Shown piece after piece: positions 17,631-27,091 of a stretch of 64,000 nt of DNA; position 1 is the stretch's first letter; each line of letters begins with the position of its first letter. The notes beneath the pieces are model-generated. The model searched no databases and had not been told where the DNA came from. It saw only the letters and a program-made list of their open reading frames with translations. The translations under genes and the position numbers were made by a program. This stretch comes from Paracandidimonas soli (lineage in GTDB: Bacteria > Pseudomonadota > Gammaproteobacteria > Burkholderiales > Burkholderiaceae_B): assembly GCF_004342005.1 (NCBI RefSeq), contig NZ_SMBX01000001.1, forward strand, positions 434,001-498,000, in the 5' to 3' direction.

Positions 17631-18647
17631 ATGCTGCCGATCAATCACGATCATGCTCCTGCCGCCGCGTTGGATATGACCGGGCGTCCCTTGCCGTTGC
17701 GGTTCGGCATCGTGCTGCTGCATCAATTCACAATGACTGCCTTTGCCGGTTTCCTGGACGTGCTGCGCCTGGCTTCGGACTATGGCGGCAATAGCCGACA
17801 GATCCTGATCCAGTGGAGCGTCATGAGCGTGGACGGGGCTCCCAGGCGCTCAAGCGCAGGCACGCTGCATACTGAACTGACAGACCTGCAGGACATCGAT
17901 AACTTCGACTACATTGCAATTTGCGGCGGCAACAGCTACACCAATCGCAATCCGCCGGAAAAACTGTCGAATTGGCTGCGCCAGGCCTATGCGCGCGATA
18001 TTGTGCTTCTGGGGTTGTGCACCGGCACTTTCGCCTTGGCGCAGGCGGGCCTGGCCGATGCGCATCCGGTCTGCGTGCACTGGAATGTCATCGACGAGTT
18101 CAAGCAGCAGTTCCCTGGCATTCGGTGCAATGTGGATCATCTCTTCATCGATGCGGGGAGGCTGATCACCTGCGCGGGTTCGACCGCAGCCATTGATCTT
18201 GCACTTTACCTACTGACGCGGCACCTGGGCAGGGAAAAAGCGCAGCAAGCATTGCGGCATATGATGCTGCACAGCATCCGCCCTGCGCGTCTTCCCCAGG
18301 CGCATTTCTACGTGGACCTTGAGAATGTCAAGGATCCGAGGGTGCACAAGGCCATTCATTATATTGAGCAACGCATCGACGATCTGCCGGCCGTCGCCAG
18401 CATTGCGGAGCATGTCGGCATGAGCGCCCGTCAGCTCGAGCGAGTTTTCAAGACATCGCTTGGCATGACGCCTGCGGCGCTGCACCGGGCGATGCGCCTG
18501 CAGTATGGCAAATGGCAGCTCACCAATACGCGCAACAGTATTACCGACATTGCGCTTAGTTGCGGCTTTGCCGACAGTGCTCACTTCAGCAAGGCGTTCC
18601 GACAGCATTTTGGCCAGACGCCGCGCAGCATGCGCGAAGTCGCCTGA
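17631..18647 (+). CDS. GlxA-family transcriptional regulator (DJ-1/PfpI-like domain plus AraC-type HTH)
   Basis: A 338-residue cytoplasmic regulator. Residues about 20-200 form a class I glutamine-amidotransferase-like (DJ-1/PfpI) sensor domain, with the nucleophile-elbow segment LLGLCTGTFALAQAGLA and later CAGSTAAIDLAL. Residues about 225-335 are an AraC-type double helix-turn-helix, ending in ITDIALSCGFADSAHFSKAFRQHFGQTPRSMRE. Known relatives (GbdR, CdhR, SouR, ArgR of Pseudomonas) respond to betaines, carnitine, sarcosine or arginine and activate the catabolic and transport genes beside them. It is divergent from the PotD-like/racemase-family operon and very likely controls it. Confidence 0.88.
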   Translation: MLPINHDHAPAAALDMTGRPLPLRFGIVLLHQFTMTAFAGFLDVLRLASDYGGNSRQILIQWSVMSVDGAPRRSSAGTLHTELTDLQDIDNFDYIAICGGNSYTNRNPPEKLSNWLRQAYARDIVLLGLCTGTFALAQAGLADAHPVCVHWNVIDEFKQQFPGIRCNVDHLFIDAGRLITCAGSTAAIDLALYLLTRHLGREKAQQALRHMMLHSIRPARLPQAHFYVDLENVKDPRVHKAIHYIEQRIDDLPAVASIAEHVGMSARQLERVFKTSLGMTPAALHRAMRLQYGKWQLTNTRNSITDIALSCGFADSAHFSKAFRQHFGQTPRSMREVA

Positions 18648-18691
18648 GACAGGTCGAAGCACCAGCATTGTTTCCGGTTTCTCGTCCACAA

Positions 18692-18732
18692 TAAAAACAC
18701 CCCAAAGCCTGGATCGAAGTCCAGTCTTTGGG
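18692..18732 (-). terminator. Rho-independent terminator of the DEAD-box helicase gene
   Basis: On the minus strand an inverted repeat (CCCCAAAG, then CTGGA/TCCAG, one mismatch, six-base loop) is followed directly by TGTTTTTAT. It lies about 45 bases past the stop of the helicase gene. The stem also reads on the plus strand, just after the GlxA-type regulator gene, but without a T-tract there. Confidence 0.78.
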
Positions 18733-18775
18733 GTATGGGGCAGAGCCTGCGGGAATCCGACGCTTAATGTGGTGT

Positions 18776-20227
18776 TTAGCGCGCGCGGGCCTCGAAGCTG
18801 CGACTGGAGGGCTTGCCACGGCGCTGCTCGGTCCTGCCTTCAGGGCGGGTGCTCGGACGCGGTGCGCCGCGCTTGGCGGGACGGCCATCCTGGCGAGGAT
18901 GACCAGCGGCGCTGCGCGGAGCACCGTCGGGCCGCGGGCTGAAACGAGGAGCAGGACGTGTATCCGCTTCATCGCGCGCAGGCGCATAGCCTTCCTGACG
19001 CTTGCGTGCAAAGCCGCCTTCGGCAGGGCGGGGACGGTTGCTGTTGAAGCGCTTCTTGCCCGAGGGAGCCGAGGGGCGGGCTTGCTTGCGCGGCTCCAGC
19101 CCTTCGATTTCGGAGGCCGGAATCGGCTGGCCGATGAACTGCTCGATGCGGCGCACCTTGTGGCGTTCGGCATGCACGGCAAGCGTGTAGGCCTGGCCGT
19201 GGCGTCCGGCGCGGCCGGTGCGGCCGATGCGGTGCACGTAGTCTTCGGCCTGCATGGGCAGGTCGTAGTTCACGGCGTGGCTGATGGTCTGGACGTCGAT
19301 GCCGCGCGCGGCGACGTCGGTCGCCACCAGGATGCGCAGGCTGCCGCGTTGCAGCAGGCCCAGCGTGCGCGTGCGCTGGCGCTGGTTCATGTCGCCGTGC
19401 AGGGCGGCGGCGGCGAAGCCCTGGTCGTTCAGGCGGTCGGCCAGGTCGTCCGCGCCGCGCTTGGTGGCGGTAAAGACGATGGCCTGGTCCACGGAAGCGT
19501 CGCGCAGCACGTGATCCAGCAGGCGCATCTTGTGGCTGTTGTCGTCCGCGTACAGCAGGTTCTGCGTGATGTTGGTGTGCTTCTGCTTGTGGGAGGTGAT
19601 TTCGATGCGCTGCGGTTCGCGCAGCATGTCGGCCGCCAGGCGTGCGACCGTACCGTCCAGCGTCGCCGAGAACAGCAGGGTCTGGCGCGAGGCGGGGGTG
19701 CGGGCGACGATGGTTTCGATATCTTCGATGAAGCCCATGTCCAGCATGCGGTCGGCTTCGTCCAGCACCAGCGTATGCAGGCTGGACAGGTTCACGCGCT
19801 TGGCCTGCAGGTGATCGATCAGGCGGCCGGGAGTTGCGACCAGTACGTCCACGCGGCGCGACAGCGCCTTCAGTTGCGCGCCGTAGGGCATGCCGCCGAC
19901 GACGACTGCCGTGCGCAGGCCGGCCAGGTCGGCGCCATAGGCGCGCGTGGCGTCGGCGACTTGCATGGCCAGTTCGCGGGTGGGGGTCAGCACCAGCACC
20001 TGGACGCCGGAGCCTTTGTTCATGGAGGGCTGCTGGGCGATGCGATGCAGCGCGGGCAGCATGAAGGCGGCGGTCTTGCCGCTGCCGGTTTGCGAAGACA
20101 CCATCAGGTCATGGCCTGCCAGCGCCCGGGGGATGGCGGCGGCCTGTACGGAGGTGGGTTCGGTGAAGCCGGTTTTTTGAATGGCCGACAGCAGGGAAGG
20201 GGCAAGCCCCAGGTTTTCGAAAGACAT
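18776..20227 (-). CDS. DEAD-box ATP-dependent RNA helicase (RhlE-like)
   Basis: About 483 residues. RecA domain 1 has the Q motif (FENLGLAPSLLSAIQKTGFTEPTSVQAAAIP), motif I SQTGSGKTAAF, PTRELA, motif II DEAD and motif III SAT. Domain 2 has TDVAARGIDV and HRIGRTGRAGRHG (motif VI). The C-terminal tail after about residue 385 is rich in Arg, Pro, Ser and Lys, like the RNA-binding tails of RhlE-type helicases that act in ribosome assembly and RNA decay. The ATG at 20227 is chosen because the protein then begins MSFENLGL, as in the family, with AAGGA 8 bases upstream; the frame extends upstream to 20311 without conservation. Monocistronic, with its own terminator. Confidence 0.9.
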   Translation of the reverse strand: MSFENLGLAPSLLSAIQKTGFTEPTSVQAAAIPRALAGHDLMVSSQTGSGKTAAFMLPALHRIAQQPSMNKGSGVQVLVLTPTRELAMQVADATRAYGADLAGLRTAVVVGGMPYGAQLKALSRRVDVLVATPGRLIDHLQAKRVNLSSLHTLVLDEADRMLDMGFIEDIETIVARTPASRQTLLFSATLDGTVARLAADMLREPQRIEITSHKQKHTNITQNLLYADDNSHKMRLLDHVLRDASVDQAIVFTATKRGADDLADRLNDQGFAAAALHGDMNQRQRTRTLGLLQRGSLRILVATDVAARGIDVQTISHAVNYDLPMQAEDYVHRIGRTGRAGRHGQAYTLAVHAERHKVRRIEQFIGQPIPASEIEGLEPRKQARPSAPSGKKRFNSNRPRPAEGGFARKRQEGYAPARDEADTRPAPRFSPRPDGAPRSAAGHPRQDGRPAKRGAPRPSTRPEGRTEQRRGKPSSRSFEARAR

Positions 20228-20584
20228 GCAGATCCTTTGCCGCAATAGCGGCATGCACAAAGCGCGGGCACGGGAATAGAGATGGCCGGAAGCGCAGGTT
20301 GATTGGAGCATCGTGCCGACCGAATCAACCCGAAGCGAACGCGAAACCCATGAGAGGGAGCGTTGCGGACAGAGCCAGGAGGTCAGGAAGCGATGGTGCG
20401 CGGCATGGGTGCTGAAGGGTCAGTCAACTGCTATGACACAGCGCTGGGCTGTATGAAAATGCCGCCACATAAAATGCAGTGCGCGAATTATAGCGCGTAA
20501 TCGGGGTTTTCCCGAATCGTACTGTTGTTGCTGTGCGACATAAGGCCGCGCCGCTGGTGAAAAGAAGGCCGGAAGCGCGGGCGC
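20228..20584 (-). promoter_or_regulatory. Promoter and long 5' leader of the DEAD-box helicase gene
   Basis: A 357-base stretch with no credible gene. On the minus strand a perfect -10 hexamer TATAAT lies at 20492-20487, with only a weak -35 upstream. If used, it gives a leader of about 250 bases before the helicase start codon. Long structured leaders are common in autoregulated or cold-induced RNA helicase genes; the regulation here is inference. The 20500-20584 part is simply the 3' flank of ung. Confidence 0.5.
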
Positions 20585-21382
20585 TCAGCTCCCCGACTGC
20601 TGCTCCAGCGCGTGCTGTTGCGCGGGCGTCAGGTTGGCCAGCCAGTCGATGCCGGTTTCGCCGCGTTCCTGCAGCCATTGATTGGCGGCAAGGAAATGGC
20701 CGCAGCCCATGAAGGGGCGCGGGGGGCGCATGGCAGAGAGCGGAGATGGGTGGTTGGCCTTCAGCACCAGCACGGGACCTGCTGGAGGGTTCAGCTTCAG
20801 CAGGGCTTCCTTGGACTGCGCATGGGACCCCCACAGCAGGAATACCTTGGGGCGGGGCGCCTGCAGCACTTTGGCCAGGATGGCGTCGGTGATGGCTTCC
20901 CAGCCGCGCTTGGCGTGAGAGGCCGGCTTGTGGGCCTCCACCGTCAGCGAGGTGTTCAGCAGCAGCACGCCGCGCTTCGCCCAGCGGATCAGGCTGTTGC
21001 GCTGGCGCACAAAGGTGTCGGGGTATTCGCGCGAAAGCTCCGCGAACATATTGCGCAGGCTGGGAGGCGTCTGGCAGTCGTCGGGCACCGAGAACGCCAG
21101 GCCCTGAGCCTGGTTCGGGCCGTGGTAGGGATCCTGGCCCAGGAGGACGACCTGCACGTCTTCGGGGCTGATTTCCAGCAGGGCGCGGAACGGCCGCTTG
21201 GGGAAAATGGTGGCGCCTTCGGCCAGCCGGGACGCCAGGAACTGATCCAGCTCTTGCAGCGTGGCCTGGGAACGCTCATCGGCCAGGGCCTGCTGCCAGG
21301 ATGGCGACAGGGCTTGCAGGTGGGCGAACAGGTCGCCCTGGAATGCGTTCAGGATCTCAGGCGTGGCGGCTGGTTCGGTCAT
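20585..21382 (-). CDS. ung: Uracil-DNA glycosylase (family 1)
   Basis: DNA repair enzyme that removes uracil from DNA. It has 265 residues. The catalytic water-activating motif GQDPYHGP (about residues 82-89) and the C-terminal leucine-loop motif HPSPLSA are both present, as are the NTSLTVE uracil-pocket region and VFLLWGSHAQSK. No Ugi-like or plasmid context. It lies 27 bases after trpC's stop on the opposite side of the operon order (ung is downstream of nothing; trpC ends at 21410), so it may be read from trpGDC or from its own promoter inside that short gap. Confidence 0.94.
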   Translation of the reverse strand: MTEPAATPEILNAFQGDLFAHLQALSPSWQQALADERSQATLQELDQFLASRLAEGATIFPKRPFRALLEISPEDVQVVLLGQDPYHGPNQAQGLAFSVPDDCQTPPSLRNMFAELSREYPDTFVRQRNSLIRWAKRGVLLLNTSLTVEAHKPASHAKRGWEAITDAILAKVLQAPRPKVFLLWGSHAQSKEALLKLNPPAGPVLVLKANHPSPLSAMRPPRPFMGCGHFLAANQWLQERGETGIDWLANLTPAQQHALEQQSGS

Positions 21383-21409
21383 ATCGGTGGCGTCGTGCTT
21401 GAAGGTGGA

Positions 21410-22198
21410 TCAGAAGAACAGTTCGCGCAGCGCGACTCCCGGCTCCTCGGCCCGCATGAAGGTTTCGCCGACCAGGAAGGCATGCACATTATGGCTGCGC
21501 ATGCGTTCGACGTCTTCGCGGGTAAAGATGCCGCTTTCCGTGATGACGCGCTTGCCTTCGGGGATGTCGGCCAGCAGGCCGATCGTGGTGTCGAGCGTGG
21601 TTTCGAAAGTGCGCAGGTTGCGGTTGTTGATGCCGAGCAGCGGCGTCTTCAGCTGCAGGGCGGTTTCCAGTTCGTCGCGGTCATGGACTTCGACCAGGAC
21701 GTCCATGCCGAGCTCCATGGCTGTGCTTTCGAATTCCAGCAACTGCTGCTTGCCGAGCGCGGCCACGATCAGCAGGATGCAGTCCGCGCCCAGGGCGCGG
21801 GCATGCGCGATCTGGTAGCAGTCGATCATGAAGTCCTTGCGCAGCACCGGCAGCGTGCAAGTGGCGCGCGCCTGGCGCAATGCATCGTAGGAGCCCTGGA
21901 AGAACTGCACGTCGGTCAGCACAGACAGGCATGCCGCGCCGTGCGCGGCATAGGAGGCGGCGATGGCCGTCGGGTTGAAGTTTTCGCGGATGACGCCCTT
22001 GGACGGGGACGCCTTCTTGATCTCGGCGATGACGGCTGGTTTTCCCTGGCTGATCTTGTCTTCGATGGCGCTCGCGAAGCCGCGCACATCCTTGCGGCTT
22101 TGGGCTTCGCGCAGCACATCGGCTTCGCTGCGCATCTGTCTGGCGGTGGCGACCTCGGCCTTCTTGGTTTCCAGGATTTTTGCAAGAATATCGTTCAT
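21410..22198 (-). CDS. trpC: Indole-3-glycerol phosphate synthase
   Basis: Tryptophan biosynthesis: closes the indole ring from carboxyphenylamino-deoxyribulose phosphate. 262 residues, a single TIM-barrel domain (not fused to TrpF). Motifs seen are [11 protein letters not shown] (catalytic Lys region, about residue 60), [22 protein letters not shown] (catalytic Lys) and [13 protein letters not shown], followed by [16 protein letters not shown] near the C-terminus. It starts 15 bases after trpD's end and ends the trpG-trpD-trpC run. Confidence 0.95.
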   Translation of the reverse strand: MNDILAKILETKKAEVATARQMRSEADVLREAQSRKDVRGFASAIEDKISQGKPAVIAEIKKASPSKGVIRENFNPTAIAASYAAHGAACLSVLTDVQFFQGSYDALRQARATCTLPVLRKDFMIDCYQIAHARALGADCILLIVAALGKQQLLEFESTAMELGMDVLVEVHDRDELETALQLKTPLLGINNRNLRTFETTLDTTIGLLADIPEGKRVITESGIFTREDVERMRSHNVHAFLVGETFMRAEEPGVALRELFF

Positions 22199-22213
22199 GG
22201 CTAAAGCTCGTGT

Positions 22214-23245
22214 TCAGGAGGACAGTGTCTTCGTGTAAGTGCAGAAGGCCTCCAGCTTGGCGCGCGCCGCGCCGCTGGCGATGGTGTCGAATGCCTGCTT
22301 CAGGCCGTCGGCGATGGAGCTGGCGCGGTTGCCGGCATAGATGGCCAGCCCTGCATTGAATCCGACGATATCGCGCGCCGGGCCGGGGATGTTGTCCAGC
22401 GCCTCGCGCACCATGGCGGCGGATTCGTCGCGGTTGGAGACCTTGATCGAGCGATTCGACACCATGGACATGCCGAAATCCTCGGGGTGGATTTCATATT
22501 CGCGGATTTCGCCGTCCACCAGTTCGCCCACCATGGTGGAAGCGCCCAGCGAGGCTTCGTCCATGCCGTCCTTGCCATGCACCAGCAGCACGTGGCGCGA
22601 GCCCAGGCGCTGCAGAACGCGCACCAGGATGCCGACCAGGTCGGGGTGGAACACGCCCATGAGCTGATTGGCGGCGCTGGCGGGGTTGGTCAGGGGGCCC
22701 AGGATATTGAAGATCGTGCGCACGCCCAGTTCCTTGCGGATGGCGGCGACGTTCTTCATGGCGCCGTGGTGCGACGGCGCGAACATGAAGCCGATCCCCT
22801 GGGTGGCAATGGACTCGGCGACCTGCTCGGGGGAGAGCATGACGTTGGCGCCCAGGGCCTCAAGCACATCCGCGCTGCCGGACGAGGAAGAAGCGCTGCG
22901 GTTGCCGTGCTTGGCTATCTTGACGCCCGCCGCGGCGGCCACGAACATGGCGGCGGTGGAAATATTGAAAGTATGGGAGCCGTCGCCGCCCGTGCCGCAC
23001 ATGTCCAGCAGGTTTTCGGGATCGGGCGTGGGCACCGGCAGCGCGAATTCGCGCATGACCTGCGCCGCTGCGGTGATTTCACCGACGGTTTCCTTTTTGA
23101 CGCGCAGGCCCATCAGCAAGGCTGCGGCAATCTGCGGGGATAGCTCGCCGCGCATCAGCATGCGCATCAGGTCGAGCATTTCGTCGTGGAAGATTTCTCG
23201 ATGCTCGATGCAGCGAGCCAGAGCTTCGGTAGGGGTGATTTTCAT
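22214..23245 (-). CDS. trpD: Anthranilate phosphoribosyltransferase
   Basis: Transfers phosphoribosyl from PRPP to anthranilate in tryptophan synthesis. About 343 residues. Signature [40 protein letters not shown] holds the PRPP-binding glycine loop and the KHGNRS motif. [21 protein letters not shown] marks the N-terminal helical part. I place the start at ATG 23245 (MKITPTEAL), the conserved family beginning; 23254 (MQTMKI) is possible, and the frame extending to 23281 would need a TTG. It follows trpG with a 32-base gap. Confidence 0.95.
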   Translation of the reverse strand: MKITPTEALARCIEHREIFHDEMLDLMRMLMRGELSPQIAAALLMGLRVKKETVGEITAAAQVMREFALPVPTPDPENLLDMCGTGGDGSHTFNISTAAMFVAAAAGVKIAKHGNRSASSSSGSADVLEALGANVMLSPEQVAESIATQGIGFMFAPSHHGAMKNVAAIRKELGVRTIFNILGPLTNPASAANQLMGVFHPDLVGILVRVLQRLGSRHVLLVHGKDGMDEASLGASTMVGELVDGEIREYEIHPEDFGMSMVSNRSIKVSNRDESAAMVREALDNIPGPARDIVGFNAGLAIYAGNRASSIADGLKQAFDTIASGAARAKLEAFCTYTKTLSS

Positions 23246-23277
23246 TGTTTGCATGGTTGTCTGTCCGGGGCCGCGCC

Positions 23278-23847
23278 TCAAAGTTCCAGGAAGTTGCGCA
23301 GCAGCGTGTGGCCGTGCTCCGTCAGGATGGATTCCGGATGGAACTGTACGCCATAAATGGGCAGGGTTTTATGACGCAGGCCCATGATCTCGCCGTCGTC
23401 GGTCTCGGCGGTGACTTCCAGCTCGGCGGGCAGGGTCTCGCGCTTGACGGCCAGGGAATGGTAGCGCGTGACGGTGTACGGCGAGGGGATGTTCCTGAAG
23501 ACGTCGGTGCCCCGGTGGGTGACGGCGGAAGTCTTGCCGTGCATGACTTCCTTGGCGCGGATGATATCGCCGCCGAATGCCGCGGCAATGGCCTGATGGC
23601 CCAGGCAGACGCCCAGGATGGGCTTCTTGCCGGCGAAGTGCCGGATCAGCTCCACGGAAATGCCGGCTTCGGCCGGGGAGCAGGGGCCGGGCGATACGCA
23701 TATGCGGTCGGGGTTCAGCGCCTCGATTTCCTGGACTGTGATCTGGTCGTTGCGGTGCACCAGCACGTCTTCGCCAAGCTCGCCGAAATACTGGACGATG
23801 TTGTAGGTAAAGGAGTCATAATTGTCCAACATTAGCAGCTTATTCAT
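23278..23847 (-). CDS. trpG: Anthranilate synthase component II (glutamine amidotransferase)
   Basis: Supplies ammonia from glutamine to anthranilate synthase; in many bacteria the same protein also serves aminodeoxychorismate synthase (PabA). It has 189 residues, a single class I amidotransferase domain. The nucleophile motif [15 protein letters not shown] (Cys about 79) and the catalytic HPES near residue 171 are intact; [11 protein letters not shown] begins the protein. ATG 23847 has AGGTGG about five bases upstream. trpE, normally next to trpG in related beta-proteobacteria, is not found upstream; an ABC transporter operon is there instead. Confidence 0.93.
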   Translation of the reverse strand: MNKLLMLDNYDSFTYNIVQYFGELGEDVLVHRNDQITVQEIEALNPDRICVSPGPCSPAEAGISVELIRHFAGKKPILGVCLGHQAIAAAFGGDIIRAKEVMHGKTSAVTHRGTDVFRNIPSPYTVTRYHSLAVKRETLPAELEVTAETDDGEIMGLRHKTLPIYGVQFHPESILTEHGHTLLRNFLEL

Positions 23848-24235
23848 TGCAACCACCTGATTTATTGATGTTTTTGGCCATGCTGGCTTCAGCGTGCGCA
23901 TCGCCATGCATATTTGTACCGGATTTCAGAGGAGCCGGGGGCATGCGCAGCCCGATGCCGCACGGCCGAGGCGCGCGGACGGTATCTGTGGAAGGGGGTT
24001 CTGAAAGCAATCTGCGTCTCCTGGGTCTTGGAGCCGCCGTGCCGGAGAGCGCTGAACCTTGCTGGCCGTTACGGCGGCAAGGTGCGGTGTATGGCCGCAA
24101 CGACGTGCCGCTTCCTATTGGAAGCGCCACCACTGAGCAATGCTGGTCGAAGCGGTACGGGTCATGACAGACCAAAAATCCTTGGATTCGGGGAGCCGAA
24201 AATGCCCCGTCTGGCGAAGAATTCTAGCATGTAAT
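23848..24235. other. Non-coding stretch upstream of trpG
   Basis: Between trpG and the iron-type permease gene no open frame has the look of a gene. The longest minus-strand frame (23840-24175) is Arg/Pro-rich, runs into trpG and resembles nothing I know. I see no trpE remnant and no Trp-rich leader peptide with attenuator. A trpG promoter presumably lies here but no convincing -35/-10 pair was found. Confidence 0.5.
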
Positions 24236-24261
24236 CCGGCTGCATGGCGCCATGCAGCCGG
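24236..24261 (-). terminator. Perfect 26-base palindrome at the end of the ABC transporter operon
   Basis: CCGGCTGCATGGC followed by its exact complement, with no unpaired spacer, 24 bases beyond the stop of the permease gene. On RNA it folds into a 12-13 bp hairpin. No U-tract follows, so it is a likely transcript-end or stabilising hairpin and not a classic intrinsic terminator. Confidence 0.5.
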
Positions 24262-24284
24262 AGGATTTACTGGCATCGCCGCCC

Positions 24285-25970
24285 TTATGCAAGCCCCTGG
24301 CGGCTCTTGAAGTACTTGCCGGTGTACTGCGCCAGCAGCACCAGCGCCGTGGAGATCAGGATCATGATGATGCCGAGCGCGGACAGCTTGCCCCACAGGC
24401 CGTCTTCGGCATAGCTGAGAATCTGCACCGCCAGCACTTCGGTTCCCGGACGCGAAAGCACCACCGAGACGGTGAGTTCGCGTATGAACATCGTCGCCAT
24501 CAATATCCAGGCCGACACCACGCCGGGGATCAGCAGCGGCACGATGATGCGCCGCATGGTGGTCAGCGAACTGGCTCCGCAAACCTGGGAGGACTCCTCC
24601 AGGTGGGCGTGCACCTGCACGAACGCGCTGGACAGCGGGCGCACGCCATAGGGCAGGTAGGCGGCGATATAGGCCAGCAGCAGCGCCGTCAGCGTGGCAT
24701 ACAGCGGAGTCTGCACGAAGAACCACATGAAGCCGATGCCGATGACGATGCCCGGGAAGGAGAACGACAGGAACGTCAGCGAGTCGAGCAGGCCGGCGGC
24801 GCGGGTGCGCAGCTTGACGACGACATAGGCGATGAACAGCGACAGCAGCACGCCCAGCGTCGCGCCCACCACGGCCAGGAACAGGCTGTTCTTCAGGGCC
24901 AGCAGCGATAGCGGATCCTGCAGCACGTCGATCCAGTTCTGCCAGCTCATCAGGGCGAACGCCCTGGCGCTGGGCACCATGGAGTACGGAATCATCGAGG
25001 TGTACAGCAGTACCGCCACAGGCAGCACGATCATCAGCAGGCACAGCAGGGCAACGATGATGAACAGCGGCGTCTTGGAGCGTTTCAGCTCGATCATGGT
25101 GGGCTTGAAGCCGCGGCTGGAGATGGTGACGTACTTGCCGCTTTCGGCGGTGAGGTAGCGATAGAGCACGATCAGGCCGATCGAGGCCGACAGCACGCTC
25201 ATGCCCAGCGCGGCGGCTTTGCCGTAGTCGGGCGCGAAGCCGGTGGAGATCATCTCGAACAGGTAGGTCGCCAGCACGTCGACTCGGCCGGGCGTGCCCA
25301 GCACGCGCGGCACGGCATAGGACGCCAGGCTGCGCACGATGGCCAGGATGAAGGCGGCCAGGATGGCGGGCCGCAGCACTGGCAGCGTGACGCGCACAAG
25401 CGTGCGCCAGACGCTGGCGCCCGAGACGCGTGACGATTCTTCGAGCGATACGTCGAACGATGCCATGGCGGGCGCGATGATCAGGTAGGCGATGGGCATG
25501 TTCAGCAGCCCTTCCACCAGTATCATGCCCCACAGTGAGTAGATATTCAGCGGCGCCTCTTCCAGCCCGAACGCGCCCTGCAGGATCATGTTCAGCAAGC
25601 CGTTGGAGGGGTTGAGCAGCAAGGCCCAACTGACCGAGAACAGCAGGTGGGGGATCATCATCGGAACGATGGCCAGCACGGCGAACGCGCCTTTCATGGG
25701 CATGTTCGTGCGCGTGTTCAGGTAGGCCAGGAACAGCGCCAGCAGTGTGGAGAACACCGACGAGCCGATCACGAAGACGATGGTGTTGACCGTGACGTCC
25801 CACAGGAACGGATCGGTATAGGCCGCTACGTACTTGGCCGTGGTGAAGCTGCCGAAAGCGGTCAGCCCCTGCGAAAAGCTGCCCAGGAGCAGCATCAGCA
25901 CAGGACAAAGCGTCAGGAAGCCGACGATGGCGATAAGCGACCAGGTAAGCGGGGCGCGCGTCTGATTCAT
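24285..25970 (-). CDS. Iron(III)/thiamine-type ABC transporter, fused double permease (FbpB-like)
   Basis: A 561-residue inner-membrane protein made of two homologous permease halves, about 12 predicted helices, as in FbpB/SfuB/AfuB and ThiP. First-half EAA loop: FDVSLEESSRVSGASVWRTLVRVTLPVLRPAI (about residues 190-220). Second-half loop: HAHLEESSQVCGASSLTTMRRIIVPLLIPGV (about 460-490). Last gene of a three-gene minus-strand operon after the Tat-exported binding protein and the ATPase; the gap to the ATPase gene is 12 bases. Substrate not determined by sequence; 2-aminoethylphosphonate, iron and thiamine systems share this architecture. Confidence 0.93.
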   Translation of the reverse strand: MNQTRAPLTWSLIAIVGFLTLCPVLMLLLGSFSQGLTAFGSFTTAKYVAAYTDPFLWDVTVNTIVFVIGSSVFSTLLALFLAYLNTRTNMPMKGAFAVLAIVPMMIPHLLFSVSWALLLNPSNGLLNMILQGAFGLEEAPLNIYSLWGMILVEGLLNMPIAYLIIAPAMASFDVSLEESSRVSGASVWRTLVRVTLPVLRPAILAAFILAIVRSLASYAVPRVLGTPGRVDVLATYLFEMISTGFAPDYGKAAALGMSVLSASIGLIVLYRYLTAESGKYVTISSRGFKPTMIELKRSKTPLFIIVALLCLLMIVLPVAVLLYTSMIPYSMVPSARAFALMSWQNWIDVLQDPLSLLALKNSLFLAVVGATLGVLLSLFIAYVVVKLRTRAAGLLDSLTFLSFSFPGIVIGIGFMWFFVQTPLYATLTALLLAYIAAYLPYGVRPLSSAFVQVHAHLEESSQVCGASSLTTMRRIIVPLLIPGVVSAWILMATMFIRELTVSVVLSRPGTEVLAVQILSYAEDGLWGKLSALGIIMILISTALVLLAQYTGKYFKSRQGLA

Positions 25971-25982
25971 GGTGTGCGCCCT

Positions 25983-27068
25983 TTATGCCGACAGCAGCAG
26001 GCAGTGTGCCGGGTCGAGGCTGATGCTGACCGTATCGCCTTCGGTGACCTGCACATCGGGATCGATGCGCGCAAGCAGGCGCTCGCGTCCGGTGAGGATT
26101 TCGGCCTCGTAGACTTCGCCGACGAACTCGAGCGAAGCGATGGTGCCCCGGAAGATATTCTGCCCGGCCTCGGGAGCATGGCTGGTGACCCGGACGAACT
26201 CGGGACGTATGCACAAGGTCGCCTCGGCGCCAGGCTCCAGGTCGCGCGACTGGCACTGTATGGAGCCCAGGCCGCAGTCGACGACGGTCAGGCCGTTTTC
26301 CTGCCTGGCGATTTTTGCCGAGATCTGGTTGGCGCGGCCGATGAAGTCCGCGACGAAGCGGTGATCCGCATTGAAATAGATTTTCTGCGGCGAGCCGATT
26401 TCGATGATGTGTCCGGAGCGCATCACGGCGATCGAGTCCGACAGCGCCAGGGCTTCGACGCGGTCGTGGGTAACGTAAATCGCGGTGATGTTGAGCTCGT
26501 TCAGGAACTGGCGCAGCTCTTTGCGGGTTTCTTCGCGCAGCTTGGCGTCGAGATTGCTCAGGGGTTCGTCGAAGAGGATGACCTTGGGTTCTGCCACCAG
26601 CGCGCGCGCCAGAGCCACGCGCTGCTGCTGGCCGCCGGAGAGCTTGGTGGCGGAGCGATGCTCCACGCCTTCCAGTTGCACGAACTTGAGCGTGCGCGCC
26701 ACTTTCTCGCGGATGACGTCCTTGCGTTCGCCGCGCACCTGCAGCGGATATGCGATGTTGTCGAACACCGTCATGTGCGGCCAGATGGCATATGTCTGGA
26801 AAACCATGCCCAGCCCCCGTTTTTCGGGCGGCACGGCGATGCCCTTCGCTTTCGACCAGACGACTTCGCCGCCGATGCGGATTTCGCCTTCATCGGGGGT
26901 TTCGAGCCCCACAATGCAGCGCAGCAATGTCGTCTTGCCGCAGCCGCTGGGGCCGAGCAGCGTAAAGAACTGGTTGGCGGGTATCGTCAGGTTGATATTG
27001 TCCAGTGCCCTGAAGGATTTCCCATCGGAGACATAGTTCTTGCAGAGACCCTCGATCTCGATTTCCAT
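25983..27068 (-). CDS. Iron(III)/polyamine-type ABC transporter ATP-binding protein (FbpC/PotA-like)
   Basis: A 361-residue ATPase. Walker A GPSGCGKTT (near residue 39), MVFQTYAIWPHMTV after the Q-loop, signature LSGGQQQRVALARAL and Walker B VILFDEPLSNLDAKLRE. A C-terminal TOBE domain begins around residue 240, with LCIRPEFVRV and GTIASLEFVGEVYEAEI. It lies between the binding-protein gene (79-base gap containing a strong hairpin) and the double-permease gene. Confidence 0.93.
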   Translation of the reverse strand: MEIEIEGLCKNYVSDGKSFRALDNINLTIPANQFFTLLGPSGCGKTTLLRCIVGLETPDEGEIRIGGEVVWSKAKGIAVPPEKRGLGMVFQTYAIWPHMTVFDNIAYPLQVRGERKDVIREKVARTLKFVQLEGVEHRSATKLSGGQQQRVALARALVAEPKVILFDEPLSNLDAKLREETRKELRQFLNELNITAIYVTHDRVEALALSDSIAVMRSGHIIEIGSPQKIYFNADHRFVADFIGRANQISAKIARQENGLTVVDCGLGSIQCQSRDLEPGAEATLCIRPEFVRVTSHAPEAGQNIFRGTIASLEFVGEVYEAEILTGRERLLARIDPDVQVTEGDTVSISLDPAHCLLLSA

Positions 27069-27091
27069 TGTTCTTTTACGACCTCATTGAG

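Noticed and set aside
23840-24175. 111-residue minus-strand frame upstream of trpG, possible trp leader or gene remnant
   Set aside because: Low-complexity Arg/Pro sequence, one Trp only, no attenuator hairpin pair, no similarity to TrpE.
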